Shown: positions 35,279 through 45,023, counted from the stretch's first letter. The stretch: 64,000 bases of DNA from Paracoccus methylarcula (GCF_003007735.2 NZ_PXNQ02000005.1:236032-300031); one strand, 5' to 3'. Numbers and translations are program-made. The notes: generated by a model not told the origin, from the sequence alone.

Positions 35279-35698
35279 CTAGCCGGGTTTCTTCCGCGCC
35301 CGTATCAGCGTGTGCTGACTCAGGATCTCATATCCCATCCGCTCGACCATCTCCTGCCGCAGCCGGGTGATCTCGTCGCTGCTCAATTCGATCACCTCTC
35401 CGCTGTCGATATCGATCAGGTGGTCATGCTCGGCGACGGGGGTGATCTCGAAACGCGAGGGCTCGTTCTCGAAACTGAGCTTGCGGACCAGGCCGGCCTC
35501 TTCCAGCGCCGACAGAGTGCGATAAACGGTGGCCAGGGAAACCGAATCATCGATTGTCTTGGCGCGGGCGTATAGCTCGTCCGCATTGGGGTGATCCGCC
35601 GATTCCATCAGGATCGACAGCAGGACCGTCCGCTGCTGGGTCGCCCTTAGACCGGCATTGCGCAAGGCCTGGGCAAGATCGGTGATATCGGCGCACAT
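35279..35698 (-). CDS. Fur-family metalloregulator, probable Mur (manganese)
   Basis: A 139-residue Fur-like repressor: winged helix (LRATQQRTVLLSILME to SLATVYRTLSALEEAGLVRK) followed by the metal site EHDHLIDIDSGEVIEL. It is divergent from sitABCD with two shared palindromic boxes, so manganese-dependent repression of the transporter is the natural role; in alphaproteobacteria this orthologue usually acts as Mur rather than as an iron sensor. ATG 35698 follows ACAGGAGAATGCGGG; the long upstream open frame overlaps the boxes and is not used. Confidence 0.88.
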   Translation of the reverse strand: MCADITDLAQALRNAGLRATQQRTVLLSILMESADHPNADELYARAKTIDDSVSLATVYRTLSALEEAGLVRKLSFENEPSRFEITPVAEHDHLIDIDSGEVIELSSDEITRLRQEMVERMGYEILSQHTLIRARKKPG

Positions 35699-35761
35699 CC
35701 CGCATTCTCCTGTTCCGGATACATTCCTTAACCCGATCCGTCCGGGTGGACAACAAAATGC

Positions 35762-35805
35762 GAATGCGTCGCATTCTTCTTGACTATTGCGAATGCGTTG
35801 CATTT
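35762..35805. promoter_or_regulatory. two Mur/Fur boxes in the sitA promoter region
   Basis: GAATGCGTCGCATTC (35762-35776) and GAATGCGTTGCATTT (35791-35805) are near-perfect dyads 29 bases apart between the divergent regulator and sitA. A possible promoter TTGACT (35780-35785) to TTTACA (35803-35808) with a 17-base spacer is covered by the second box, so a bound repressor would block it. The first box lies towards the regulator and may mediate autoregulation. Confidence 0.8.
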
Positions 35806-35843
35806 ACATGGCGGTGATCCCTCGACCCATGAAAGGACATCTG

Positions 35844-36746
35844 ATGAATTCTTCGGTGAGGCGGCTTCTCGCCACGGTGACGGCTTCGGCCTTGCTGGCT
35901 GGCGCGGCTTGGGCGGATGACAAGATGAAGGTGGTGACGACCTTCACCATTCTCGCCGACATGGCGCAGCATGTCGCCGGAGATGCCGCCGAAGTGGTGT
36001 CGATCACCAAGCCGGGGGCCGAGATCCACGGCTATGAACCGACACCGCAGGATATCGTCCGGGCGCAGGATGCGGATCTGATCCTGTGGAACGGGCTGAA
36101 TCTCGAATTGTGGTTCGAACAGTTCCTGTCCAACCTGGGCGATGTCCCGTCGGTCACCTTGACCGAAGGCATCGATCCGATCTCCATCTCGTCCGGTTCC
36201 TATGAGGGGAAGGCGAATCCCCATGCCTGGATGGGATTGGATAACGCGCTGGTATATATCGATAATATCGAAAAGGCCTTCGCGGAGCACGATCCGGACA
36301 ATGCCGCCGCTTACGCAAGGAATGCCGAAAGCTACAAGCAGAAACTGCGTGCCACGCTGGAGCCCCTGCGCCAGCGGATCTCCGAGGTGCCCGAGGCTCA
36401 GCGATGGCTGGTCAGTTGCGAAGGGGCGTTCAGCTATCTCGCCCGTGACTTCGGCATGAAGGAGCTCTATCTCTGGCCGATGAATTCCGATCAGATGGGC
36501 ACGCCGCAACAGGTGCGGGCGGTGATCGACGGGGTGCGAGAACATGACATCCCGGTGGTATTCTGCGAAAGCACGGTGAACACCGCACCGGCAGAGCAGG
36601 TCGCACGCGAGACAGGGGCGCAATATGGCGGGGTTCTCTATGTCGACAGCCTTTCCGAGCCTGACGGTCCCGTGCCAAGCTATCTGGAACTGCTGAACGT
36701 GACTTCGACGACGATTGCCGAGGGCCTGGCAGCCAAGATGAACTAA
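35844..36746 (+). CDS. sitA: manganese/iron ABC transporter substrate-binding protein SitA
   Basis: A 300-residue cluster A-I periplasmic metal-binding protein with signal peptide (cleavage near AWA-DD). Metal ligands are expected from His in [12 protein letters not shown], His in NPHAWMGLD, Glu in [10 protein letters not shown] and Asp in YVDSLSEP. The absence of a long His-rich loop argues for Mn2+/Fe2+ rather than zinc. ATG 35844 follows GAAAGGACATCTG. It heads the sitABCD operon under the boxes upstream. Confidence 0.92.
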   Translation: MNSSVRRLLATVTASALLAGAAWADDKMKVVTTFTILADMAQHVAGDAAEVVSITKPGAEIHGYEPTPQDIVRAQDADLILWNGLNLELWFEQFLSNLGDVPSVTLTEGIDPISISSGSYEGKANPHAWMGLDNALVYIDNIEKAFAEHDPDNAAAYARNAESYKQKLRATLEPLRQRISEVPEAQRWLVSCEGAFSYLARDFGMKELYLWPMNSDQMGTPQQVRAVIDGVREHDIPVVFCESTVNTAPAEQVARETGAQYGGVLYVDSLSEPDGPVPSYLELLNVTSTTIAEGLAAKMN

Positions 36747-36781
36747 GTCCGGAAGACAGGCCTTCCGGCGGAAAGATTGAT

Positions 36782-37678
36782 ATGATGCGCGACAATCAAG
36801 CCGTTCCCGTTGACGCGGATGCCGATCCAGGCAGTGGCATCGACGCCCGTGACATCACGGTCATCTACCGAAACGGACATACCGCTTTGCGGCATTCGAG
36901 CTTTCAGATTCCCCGCGGGACGGTTACCGCGCTTGTGGGTGTGAACGGGGCCGGGAAATCGACGCTCTTCAAGGCCATCATGGGCTTCGTTCGCGTGGCC
37001 GAGGGAAAGATCAGCCTGCTTGGCATGGATGTGGTGCAGGCGCTGAAGCAAAACCTGGTGGCCTATGTCCCGCAAGCCGAGGAGGTGGACTGGTCGTTTC
37101 CCGTGCTTGTCGAGGATGTGGTGATGATGGGGCGCTATGGCCATATGGGTTTCCTGCGCCGCCCGTCGAAGGTGGATCACGCAGCGGTGGATGCCGCATT
37201 GGCCCGGGTGAACATGCAGGATTACCGCCACCGCCAGATCGGCGAATTGTCGGGTGGCCAGAAAAAGCGCGTTTTCCTGGCCCGTGCCCTGGCGCAGGAC
37301 GGACAGGTGATCCTGCTGGACGAGCCCTTCACCGGTGTCGACGTCAAGACCGAAGAGCAGATCATCGGATTGCTGCGCGAATTGCGTGACGAGGGGCGGG
37401 TGATGCTGGTCTCCACCCATAACCTGGGTTCGGTGCCCGAATTCTGCGACCGGGTGGTGCTGGTCAAGGGAACGGTGCTCGCCCATGGGCCCACCGAGAC
37501 GACCTTTACCCGCGACAATCTGGAAAAGGCCTTTGGCGGGGTGCTGCGCCACTTCACCCTGGGTGGTGATGCGCTGCATGACGATGCCGATCCGCGTCAC
37601 GTCACCATCCTGTCGGATGACGAGCGGCCGCTGGTGCAATATGGCGACCGTACCCATACGCGGGAGGAGTCCGAATGA
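36782..37678 (+). CDS. sitB: manganese/iron ABC transporter ATPase SitB
   Basis: A 298-residue ATPase with Walker [10 protein letters not shown], signature [15 protein letters not shown], Walker [13 protein letters not shown] and the switch STHN. About 35 residues after the ATPase fold ([16 protein letters not shown] onward) extend the C-terminus. The start is ATG 36782 or the next codon. The stop overlaps sitC by ATGA, tying the two in translation. It powers uptake of Mn2+ (or Fe2+) delivered by SitA. Confidence 0.92.
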   Translation: MMRDNQAVPVDADADPGSGIDARDITVIYRNGHTALRHSSFQIPRGTVTALVGVNGAGKSTLFKAIMGFVRVAEGKISLLGMDVVQALKQNLVAYVPQAEEVDWSFPVLVEDVVMMGRYGHMGFLRRPSKVDHAAVDAALARVNMQDYRHRQIGELSGGQKKRVFLARALAQDGQVILLDEPFTGVDVKTEEQIIGLLRELRDEGRVMLVSTHNLGSVPEFCDRVVLVKGTVLAHGPTETTFTRDNLEKAFGGVLRHFTLGGDALHDDADPRHVTILSDDERPLVQYGDRTHTREESE

Positions 37679-38541
37679 GCATCCTGCTCGAACCCTTCGC
37701 CTATGGTTACATGACCAATGCGATGTGGGTTTCGGCCCTGGTGGGCGGGGTCTGCGCGTTCCTGTCGTCTTACCTGATGCTGAAGGGCTGGTCGCTGATC
37801 GGGGATGCGCTGTCCCATTCCGTCGTGCCGGGCGTGGCCGGAGCCTATATGCTGGGCCTGCCCTTTGCCCTGGGGGCGTTCCTGTCGGGCGGACTGGCGG
37901 CGGCGGCCATGCTGTTCCTGTCCGACAGGTCGGGGCTCAAGGTCGATGTGGTGATCGGGCTGATCTTCACCTCATTTTTCGGGCTGGGCCTGTTCATGGT
38001 GTCGATCAATCCCATGGCCATCTCGGTCCAGACCATCACCATGGGCAATATCCTCGCGATCACGCCCGAGGACACCTTGCAGCTTGCCATCATCGGTTTC
38101 GTTTCGCTGGCCGTTCTGCTGCTGAAATGGAAGGACCTGATGGTGGTGTTCTTCGATGAAAGCCACGCACGTTCCATCGGACTTCGTCCCGGGTTGCTGA
38201 AAGCGGTCTTCTTCGTCCTGCTGTCGGCCTGTGTCGTGGCGGCGATGCAGACGGTGGGGGCCTTCCTGGTCATCGCCATGGTGGTGACCCCGGGAGCCAC
38301 GGCCTATCTGCTCTGCGACCGTTTTCCGCGCCTGATCGCGGTATCGGTGGCCATCGGCACGATCTCGAGCTTTACCGGCGCCTATCTCAGCTATTTCCTC
38401 GACGGGGCGACGGGCGGGATCATCGTATGCCTGCAGACGCTGATCTTTCTGGCGGTATTCGTCTGGGCACCGAAACATGGATTGCTGGCTGCCAGGGCCA
38501 AGGCGGCTGCGTCATTGCGCAAGGGCAAGGTGGCGCCATGA
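37675..38541 (+). CDS. sitC: manganese/iron ABC transporter permease SitC
   Basis: A 288-residue inner-membrane permease of the ABC-3 family with eight or so helices. [21 protein letters not shown] (residues 39-59 region) is the family hallmark, and [18 protein letters not shown] is the coupling region that meets the ATPase. It overlaps sitD by ATGA. With SitD it forms a heterodimeric channel. Confidence 0.92.
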   Translation: MSILLEPFAYGYMTNAMWVSALVGGVCAFLSSYLMLKGWSLIGDALSHSVVPGVAGAYMLGLPFALGAFLSGGLAAAAMLFLSDRSGLKVDVVIGLIFTSFFGLGLFMVSINPMAISVQTITMGNILAITPEDTLQLAIIGFVSLAVLLLKWKDLMVVFFDESHARSIGLRPGLLKAVFFVLLSACVVAAMQTVGAFLVIAMVVTPGATAYLLCDRFPRLIAVSVAIGTISSFTGAYLSYFLDGATGGIIVCLQTLIFLAVFVWAPKHGLLAARAKAAASLRKGKVAP

Positions 38542-39380
38542 TCGACACGCTTCTGATGCCGCTTCAGTTTCCCTTCATGCAGAAGGCGTTCCTGATTGCC
38601 GCCATGGTCGCCGTGCCGACGGCGCTGCTGTCCTGTTTCCTGGTGCTGAAAGGCTGGGCATTGATGGGCGACGCGGTCAGCCATGCCGTCCTGCCGGGCA
38701 TCGTGCTGGCCTATATCACGGGATTTCCACTGATCCTCGGAGCTTTCGGGGCCGGGATGTTGACCGCATTGGCCACCGGCTATCTGTCGAACAACAGCCG
38801 GGTCAAGCAGGACACGGTCATGGGGGTGGTGTTCTCGGGCATGTTCGGGCTGGGGATCGTCATCTATACCTCGATCACCACGGATGTTCATCTCGACCAT
38901 ATCCTGTTCGGCAATATGCTCGGAGTCGGGGCAGGGGATCTGTGGACCGCCGGTCTGATCGCGCTGGCCGTGTCGGTGGCGCTGCTGCTCAAATGGAAAG
39001 ACCTGATGCTGCACGCCTTCGATCCTGCCCAGGCCCAGGCATCCGGGCTGCCGGTGGCGGTGCTGCATTACGGGCTGCTGACCATCCTGTCGCTGACCAT
39101 AGTCGCTACGCTTTCGGCAACCGGCCTTATCCTGGCGGTCGGCCTGCTGATCGCTCCGGGCGCCATCGCCTTCCTGCTGGTGCGCAGCTTTGGCCTGATG
39201 CTGGCGGTTGCGGTGCTGGTCTGCCTGATCGCGATGCTGAGCGGCGTCTATCTCAGTTTCTTCCTGGACAGCGCCCCCGCGCCCACGATCATCCTGATCC
39301 TGACCGCGTTTTTCGTGGCGGCATTCATCCGCAGGATATGGCAGGTCCGAACGAAAAGCGCCGGGACCGCCGGGGGCTGA
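38538..39380 (+). CDS. sitD: manganese/iron ABC transporter permease SitD
   Basis: A 280-residue ABC-3 permease, paralogous to SitC: GWALMGDAVSHAVLPGIVLA near residue 38 and HAFDPAQAQASGLPVAVL at the coupling helix. ATG 38538 overlaps the sitC stop. It is the last gene of the operon; the stop lies 11 bases from the convergent marR-type gene. Confidence 0.92.
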   Translation: MIDTLLMPLQFPFMQKAFLIAAMVAVPTALLSCFLVLKGWALMGDAVSHAVLPGIVLAYITGFPLILGAFGAGMLTALATGYLSNNSRVKQDTVMGVVFSGMFGLGIVIYTSITTDVHLDHILFGNMLGVGAGDLWTAGLIALAVSVALLLKWKDLMLHAFDPAQAQASGLPVAVLHYGLLTILSLTIVATLSATGLILAVGLLIAPGAIAFLLVRSFGLMLAVAVLVCLIAMLSGVYLSFFLDSAPAPTIILILTAFFVAAFIRRIWQVRTKSAGTAGG

Positions 39381-39391
39381 CGACAGTTCCC

Positions 39392-39892
39392 CTATGAATC
39401 GCCCATCGCCTCGGAGTGGCATAGCCGCTCCCCGGCTGCGATCTTGCGGCACAGCTTCAGGAATATCCGGCGTTCCCCGTCATCCAGCGCGCTGAACATC
39501 TCTTCCTGACGCTCAAGGGCTTTCGCCTTCATCTCGCCGAGCAGTTTCTTTCCTTCCGCCGTCGGCATCAGGCTTTTGGCGCGCCCGTCCTGATCCGAGA
39601 CGGTTTGCCGCACAAGACCCCGGCGTTCGAGAAGCGCCACGACCCGGCTGATCGTGTTCTGGGGGCGGGGAAAGAGATGCTGGATATCCTTGGCGCGCAA
39701 ACCGGGATAGGTGACGATGGCATAAAGCGCGGACCAGGCATGCACCGGCATATCGTATCGGCGTTCGATATAGCGGTTCGTCACCTGGTTATTGGCCAGC
39801 ACGACATAACTGACCGCCATCAGGTAACGCAGATCCGAGGACAATGTCTGGTCCAGCATCCGCTGTCTGTCCAAAGGCGTTCCGGTTTCCAT
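39392..39892 (-). CDS. MarR-family transcriptional regulator
   Basis: A 166-residue winged-helix regulator: VTYPGLRAKDIQHLFPRPQN recognises DNA with the following TISRVVALLERRGLVRQTVS, then the wing DQDGRAKSLMPTAEGKKL. ATG 39892 is preferred because GGAGGGTGTC precedes it; an in-frame GTG 15 bases upstream lies before that site. It is divergent from the transporter-carbamoylase pair and probably controls it from the palindrome at 39976-39987, responding to a small organic ligand. Confidence 0.88.
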   Translation of the reverse strand: METGTPLDRQRMLDQTLSSDLRYLMAVSYVVLANNQVTNRYIERRYDMPVHAWSALYAIVTYPGLRAKDIQHLFPRPQNTISRVVALLERRGLVRQTVSDQDGRAKSLMPTAEGKKLLGEMKAKALERQEEMFSALDDGERRIFLKLCRKIAAGERLCHSEAMGDS

Positions 39893-39975
39893 GACACCCT
39901 CCACCACGTCTCGACGAATCTGCCTTGAGCAATACCGTTATTGTATCTGGTAAGCGATTATCCATTGCAAAATAC

Positions 39976-39987
39976 ATCCATATGGAT
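39976..39987. promoter_or_regulatory. probable MarR operator
   Basis: ATCCATATGGAT is a perfect 12-bp palindrome between the divergent MarR gene (start 39892) and the transporter gene (start 40096). A half-site ATCCAT also occurs at 39959-39964. Size and symmetry fit MarR-family operators. Confidence 0.6.
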
Positions 39988-40095
39988 CAAAAATCACGCA
40001 TTCCTGATCGGTCGCAACCCGTTTCCGACCATCTGCCCGTGATCGGCCTCCGGACGACCGGCGGTGCCACCAGCCCATGCGGAGGCTTTTGAACG

Positions 40096-41286
40096 ATGCC
40101 ACAATTGCTGGCCTTTGCCATTCTTGCGCTCATTCTCTATATCGGCGACGTCGTCTCTACCCGGACAAAATCCTGGCTGCCTTCGGTCTTTGTCTGCGCC
40201 GTGCTGTTCCTGTTCGGATATTGGACCTTCTTTCCCACCGATATCGTCGAACTAGCCGGTTTCCAGACGCCCATCGTGTTCCTGGCGATGTATCTGCTGA
40301 TCACGAATATGGGCACATTGCTGTCCGTAGAGGAACTGATGAAGCAATGGCGCACCGTGGTCGTGGCTTTGGCGGGGATAGCGGGGATCGTGGCGATCCT
40401 GTTCACCGTCGGATTGCTGGTGCTGGATTATCAGACCGTCGTGGTCGCCACGCCGCCATTGGTGGGCGGCATCGTTTCATCCCTGATCATGTCGCAGGCC
40501 GCGACCGAGGCGGGGCTGGAAAGCCTCTCGGTGTTGGCAATCCTGATCTATGTGATGCAGGGCTTCGTCGGTTACCCCCTGACCGCCGTGATGCTCAAGC
40601 GCGAAGGCAAGCGGGTATTGGCGCGCTATCGCGCCGGCGACTGGACGGTCCAGGGTGCCGCACCGATGGATCACGGCGGCGAAGCGGATCACCCGCCGGC
40701 GCTGTTCTCGGCCATGCCGGCCGCCTACAATACCTATTATTTCAAGTTCCTGCGCCTTGGCGTCGTCGCATTGCTGGCCTGGAGCGCGGCCGAGCTGGTC
40801 AAGCCGGTTTTCAGCATCAGCCCCTTTGTACTCTGCCTCGTCTTCGGGGTTCTCGCAACGTCGGTGGGGTTCCTGGAGCGTCAGCCGCTGCGTGCCGCCA
40901 ATGCCTTCGGCTTCACGATCCTGATTCTGATGGTCTTTGTTTTCGACGGGTTGAAGCGCGCCACGCCCGAGATGCTGCTTGAACTGGCAGTGCCGATGGT
41001 TGGCACCATCGCGATAGGTGTCTTCGGGATGTATGTGTTTGCCTTCATCGCGGGTCGGTTGGTGGGGAAGACTCCCGCCATGGCATTCGCTTGCGCGTTG
41101 ACTGCACTCTACGGGTTCCCGGCCGATTACATCATTACCAACGAGGTCGTGAACACGCTCACCGATGATCAGGATGAGCGCGAGGTGCTGACCGCGCATA
41201 TGTTGCCGTCGATGCTGGTTGCGGGTTTCGTGACCGTGACCATGGTATCGGTGGTGTTGGCCGGAATCTTCGTGGGGTTGCTCTGA
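40096..41286 (+). CDS. multi-pass membrane protein, putative transporter (family not assigned)
   Basis: A 396-residue hydrophobic protein with about ten helices. The helices form two halves around a soluble loop near residues 180-210 (YRAGDWTVQGAAPMDHGGE). Motifs such as VGGIVSSLIMSQAATEAGLE and YGFPADYIITNEVVNTL recall sodium-dependent carboxylate or glutamate carriers, but the match is not strong enough to name a family. Its stop overlaps the start of the carbamoylase gene (TGATG), so it probably imports that enzyme's substrate, perhaps an N-carbamoyl amino acid or ureide. Starts at ATG 40096. Confidence 0.65.
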   Translation: MPQLLAFAILALILYIGDVVSTRTKSWLPSVFVCAVLFLFGYWTFFPTDIVELAGFQTPIVFLAMYLLITNMGTLLSVEELMKQWRTVVVALAGIAGIVAILFTVGLLVLDYQTVVVATPPLVGGIVSSLIMSQAATEAGLESLSVLAILIYVMQGFVGYPLTAVMLKREGKRVLARYRAGDWTVQGAAPMDHGGEADHPPALFSAMPAAYNTYYFKFLRLGVVALLAWSAAELVKPVFSISPFVLCLVFGVLATSVGFLERQPLRAANAFGFTILILMVFVFDGLKRATPEMLLELAVPMVGTIAIGVFGMYVFAFIAGRLVGKTPAMAFACALTALYGFPADYIITNEVVNTLTDDQDEREVLTAHMLPSMLVAGFVTVTMVSVVLAGIFVGLL

Positions 41287-42520
41287 TGACGCGCATTGCC
41301 AGGACCGAACGTATCCAGGATCTGATCGAGGGATTGGATCGCTTCACGGCCACGCCGGGCAACGGCACGACACGGCTGACATATAGCCCGGAGTTTCGCC
41401 AGGCACGTGATTACCTGTGCGATCAGATGGTCAAGGCCGGGCTGATCGTGCGCGAGGATGCCGTCGGCAATATCTTCGGACGGTTGGAGGGACGTAATCC
41501 GGGACTTGCCCCGATCATCGTCGGCTCGCATTTCGACTCGGTGCCGAATGGCGGCAAATTCGACGGTCCCGCAGGGTGATCACGGGCATCGAGATCGCGT
41601 TCCTGTTCCAGGAGCAGGGGCTGGTTCCCAACCGCCCCATAGAATTCATCGCGATGATCGAAGAGGAGGGCGCGCGTTTCGGTGGCGGGCTGTTCGGCTC
41701 GCGTATCCTGACTGGCAAGATCGATATGGATGACCTGTCCGATCTTCGCGACGATAACGGCATTTCCGTGCCCGAGGCGATGCGCGAATATGGGCTTGAT
41801 CCTGCGAATGCAGGTCATGCGGTGCTGTCGCCCGGCGCGATCCATGCCTTTCTGGAGCTGCATATCGAACAGGGGCCGGTGCTGGAAACACATGGCGAGG
41901 ATGTCGCCATCGTGGACCGCATCGTCGGGTTGTCGCAACTGAAGGTGACGATCCGGGGGCAGGCGGGCCATGCGGGCACCACGCCGATGAATGCCCGCCG
42001 GGACGCGCTGGTCGGCGCGGTCTCGGTGCTGTCCGAATTGCCCGATCTTGCCCGCAGTATTGGTCAGGACGCCGTTCTGACCGTCGGCAAGGTCGAGGTC
42101 CTGCCCGGCGGTGCGAATGTCATTCCCGACCAGGTAACCTTCAGCGTCGATATCAGGGCCCCGAAGGAAGAGGTCGTGCGCGAGCTGATCTCGCAGACCC
42201 GCGCCGTGGTCGAAAGGGTGAATGGTAACGGCTTGACCAGCGAGGTGGAATTGCAGCTTTTCGCGCAGCCAACGCTCCTGTCTTCAGAGATCCACGGCGC
42301 GTTGTCGCGGCATGCGGATGATCTGGGCCTGAAAAGCCGGGTAATGGTCAGCGGCGCGGGTCATGACGCGATGATCATGGCCGATTTCGCTCCGACCGGC
42401 CTGATCTTCGTTCCCAGCCATAATGGCATCTCGCACGCGCCGGAAGAATGGACCGATTTCGATCAACTGGCCCGTGGGATCGATGTCATGTTCCGGACCG
42501 TGCAGGAGATGGCCGGCTGA
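41286..42520 (+). pseudogene. M20-family N-carbamoyl amino acid hydrolase/allantoate amidohydrolase-like, 1-base frame break
   Basis: The first 97 codons end after GSHFDSVPNGGKFDGPAG, and the rest continues in another frame from ITGIEIAFLFQEQ. Adding one G in the GGG at 41574-41576 restores DGPAGVITGIE. Metal-site residues are intact: His and Asp in the GSHFDSVPNGGKFDG block, the acid pair in MIEEEGARF, His in ELHIEQGP, and the dimer-domain motif GHAGTTPMNARRD. The enzyme would cleave N-carbamoyl amino acids or allantoate in the cytoplasm. The break is probably a sequencing error. It is coupled to the transporter gene and regulated with it by MarR. Confidence 0.83.
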
Positions 42521-42544
42521 GTTCAGCCGACCATCCCCCTTGTT

Positions 42545-44125
42545 TCACTGTGCCGCCAGCCGGTTTGCCAGATCCTGCTCGGACCAGTCCGCCAGGGCCA
42601 GATCGGCGGTCTCGTCACGGATGTCGATCCAGGCCGGATCCGCGCCGAAACGCGCATCGAGCCGGGCCATGAGCGAGCGTGCCGGGCTGTCTCCGGCAGC
42701 AGCGGCCAATGACGCCAGGCGCCAGGCCAGCGCATAGCTGCGAGGCGCCCCGGCACCCTCTTCGCGTGCCAATGCCGCATCACGCAGCGCAACGGCCGAG
42801 GCAAAGACGGAATCCGGCAAGTCGCTGTCGGCGGCCGGTTGCGCGGCCAGCAGATCGGCGGTCGACATCCGGGCCTCGATGCGATCCAGCATGCTCAACG
42901 CGCCAGAGGTCCCGGTCTCTGCCGCCGTCAGTGCATGGGCATAGGCAGCAGCCGGGTCGCTGGCGGTTTTCAGATCCGCAAGCGTCAGGGCAACCTCTCC
43001 GTCGTCCTGCATCGGGGTCAGCAATTCGATGGCGCGGCTGATATTCTGCGGCACGCCTTGTCCACGCGCCAGCGCGAGGCCGAGCGCGCGCGGGTCTTCG
43101 CCATCCCCTGCGGGATCGACGATCAACGCGACGGGCGGGGTCGGCAGGGCATTGGAGAAGCCGGGCTTGAACAGCGTCGCGGCATCCAGCGGGGTCTCCC
43201 ATTCGGTGCTGTCGAAGGCGATCGGCTGATCGGGCCGGATTTCCGCGGTGACCCGTGCCGGTTCCGCGATGAATGCCTTGGCGGTCTCGGCGAGATCCTG
43301 TTCGATGCCGTGCAGCTCGGTGCCGGGTTCTGCACTGACGATATTGTCGATTGTCGCGGGATCCAGCATGTCGGGCGGGATCATCGGCTGCATGCGTTCC
43401 CACAGACCGAGATTCTCGACCGACAGATGTGCCGAGCGCAGGGTTCCGCGAAGGCCCATCTCGGGGGTGGGTTCCTCCGTATCATCGCTTTCGGTGCCGG
43501 GATATTCGTTGATCTCGGGATCAATCAGGAACGAGGACTGCTCGTCCTTCACTAATTCCTGCAATATTCCGGGGGCGAAGAACGAGACATAGTCGAAATC
43601 CGCCGTTCCCTCGATCCGGGCGATGCCCGGGCTGTTGATCTCGATATCCGCGATGAGCGCCCCCCGGCCCATGGATTGGCGCGTGTCGACGGCGAGGTCA
43701 GAGACCGGGATGGCATCACCCCCGGTCACCATGCCGATCATCGCCGCATTCGCGCCGAAGCAGTTATTCGCCACCGATATATCGCCCGCATCCAGCCGCG
43801 TATGCGAATTTTCCGCACCCCAGATGGAGATGCCGGACAGGCGCATCCGTCCCAATGATACACGGCAATTGGCATGCGGACCAAGGCCTGCGATCGTCAA
43901 TTCGCGGATGACCAGTTCGCCACGCTCCGGATCGATTTCCAACGCGTCATAACGGATATCCGCGATCATACGGCCATAGGATACGGCCATGCGCAGAAAG
44001 CCTGCGGCGATATTCGAGGGAGAGAATATACTGTTCGAGGCGGGTGCGGGTTCTGCCATCGCCGAGCTTGTCAGCAAGACCGCAAGGGCTGTGCCGGTTG
44101 TCAGGCAACGGATAATCGGGGACAT
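42545..44125 (-). CDS. large exported protein with Sel1-like repeats
   Basis: A 526-residue protein with a clear signal peptide (MSPIIRCLTTGTALAVLLTS, cleaved near AMA-EP) and a textbook ribosome site AAGGAG seven bases before ATG 44125. Residues about 45-250 are beta-rich and repetitive in theme (VIRELTIAGLGPHANCRVSL, DISVANNCFGANAAMIGMVT), which suggests a membrane-associated or adhesin-like domain. Residues about 350-500 show Sel1/TPR-like alpha repeats (ALGLALARGQGVPQNISRAI; SLAAAAGDSPARSLMARL). I do not know its function. It is divergent from queC across 196 bases. Confidence 0.75.
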   Translation of the reverse strand: MSPIIRCLTTGTALAVLLTSSAMAEPAPASNSIFSPSNIAAGFLRMAVSYGRMIADIRYDALEIDPERGELVIRELTIAGLGPHANCRVSLGRMRLSGISIWGAENSHTRLDAGDISVANNCFGANAAMIGMVTGGDAIPVSDLAVDTRQSMGRGALIADIEINSPGIARIEGTADFDYVSFFAPGILQELVKDEQSSFLIDPEINEYPGTESDDTEEPTPEMGLRGTLRSAHLSVENLGLWERMQPMIPPDMLDPATIDNIVSAEPGTELHGIEQDLAETAKAFIAEPARVTAEIRPDQPIAFDSTEWETPLDAATLFKPGFSNALPTPPVALIVDPAGDGEDPRALGLALARGQGVPQNISRAIELLTPMQDDGEVALTLADLKTASDPAAAYAHALTAAETGTSGALSMLDRIEARMSTADLLAAQPAADSDLPDSVFASAVALRDAALAREEGAGAPRSYALAWRLASLAAAAGDSPARSLMARLDARFGADPAWIDIRDETADLALADWSEQDLANRLAAQ

Positions 44126-44278
44126 CGAAATACTCCTTGGGCGAGAAATGAAATGGCAGGAAATCCATAACCGGCGGAGATGTGCATGTCCAACGGTCGC
44201 GAACCGGCGCTTTCCCGCCAATGATCTTGCCGCCGCTTCGAAAGTTGCTTTCTGCCCGCGCCTCTTCTATGAGCGCGG

Positions 44279-44314
44279 CACCGGTCGCAGCCTACCCGGT
44301 CATCAAAACAAGGA
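44279..44314 (+). ncRNA. preQ1-I riboswitch in the queC leader
   Basis: The leader reads ACCGG (44280-44284), loop UCGCAGCCUAC, closing CCGGU (44296-44300), then the A-rich tail CAUCAAAACAAGGA. This closely matches the Thermoanaerobacter-type preQ1 class I riboswitch, whose aptamer has GG-UCGCAG loop, CCC closing strand and AACAAAACAAGG tail. The tail carries the ribosome site AAGGA (44310-44314), eight bases before ATG 44322, so ligand binding would hide it and reduce translation of queC and the coupled queD and queE. Confidence 0.88.
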
Positions 44315-44321
44315 CTGAAAC

Positions 44322-45023
44322 ATGAAAACAATTGTCATCTGCTCGGGCGGGCTCGATTCCGTTTCACTCGCCCATATCATCGCGGCGCGGGGGGAGCTTT
44401 CCCGTCTCGTCTCTTTCGATTACGGCCAGCGCCACCGCAAGGAGCTGGACTATGCTGCCGCCTGCGCCAAGCGCCTGGACGTGCCGCATCACGTCATAGA
44501 CATGCGTCCGGTCGGTGCGGCGCTGACCGGATCGGCGTTGACCGAGGATATCGACGTCCCCGACGGGCATTATGCCGAGGAGACGATGAAGATCACCGTC
44601 GTCCCCAATCGCAATGCCATCATGCTGACCATCGCCTATGGCATCGCGACGGCAAATGGGGACCAGGCCGTGGCCACCGCCGTTCATGGCGGCGATCACT
44701 TCATCTATCCCGATTGCCGCCCGGAATTCACGACGGCCTTCGACCGGATGCAGCGCGCCGCGCTCGACGGCTATGCGGATGTGACGCTTCTGACCCCGTT
44801 CGTCCATCGCTCCAAGGCCGATATCGTCACCGAGGGCGCGCGCGCGGGCACGCCCTTCGCGGAAACATGGTCCTGTTACAAGGGCGGTGCGAATCATTGC
44901 GGGCGCTGTGGCACCTGCGTCGAGCGGCGCGAAGCCTTTCACCTTGCCGGGATCGACGATCCGACGGTCTACGAAGATCCGGATTTCTGGCGCGAGGCCA
45001 TCGCCAGCAAGGCGGAGGCGTGA
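44322..45023 (+). CDS. queC: 7-cyano-7-deazaguanine synthase QueC
   Basis: QueC turns 7-carboxy-7-deazaguanine into preQ0 with ATP and ammonia. The 233-residue enzyme has the PP-loop SGGLDSVSLA (residues 8-17), VPNRNAIMLTIAYG for the nucleotide pocket, and the zinc site CYKGGANHCGRCGTC with four cysteines. The start lies eight bases behind the AAGGA in the riboswitch tail, and the stop overlaps queD (TGATG). Confidence 0.96.
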   Translation: MKTIVICSGGLDSVSLAHIIAARGELSRLVSFDYGQRHRKELDYAAACAKRLDVPHHVIDMRPVGAALTGSALTEDIDVPDGHYAEETMKITVVPNRNAIMLTIAYGIATANGDQAVATAVHGGDHFIYPDCRPEFTTAFDRMQRAALDGYADVTLLTPFVHRSKADIVTEGARAGTPFAETWSCYKGGANHCGRCGTCVERREAFHLAGIDDPTVYEDPDFWREAIASKAEA

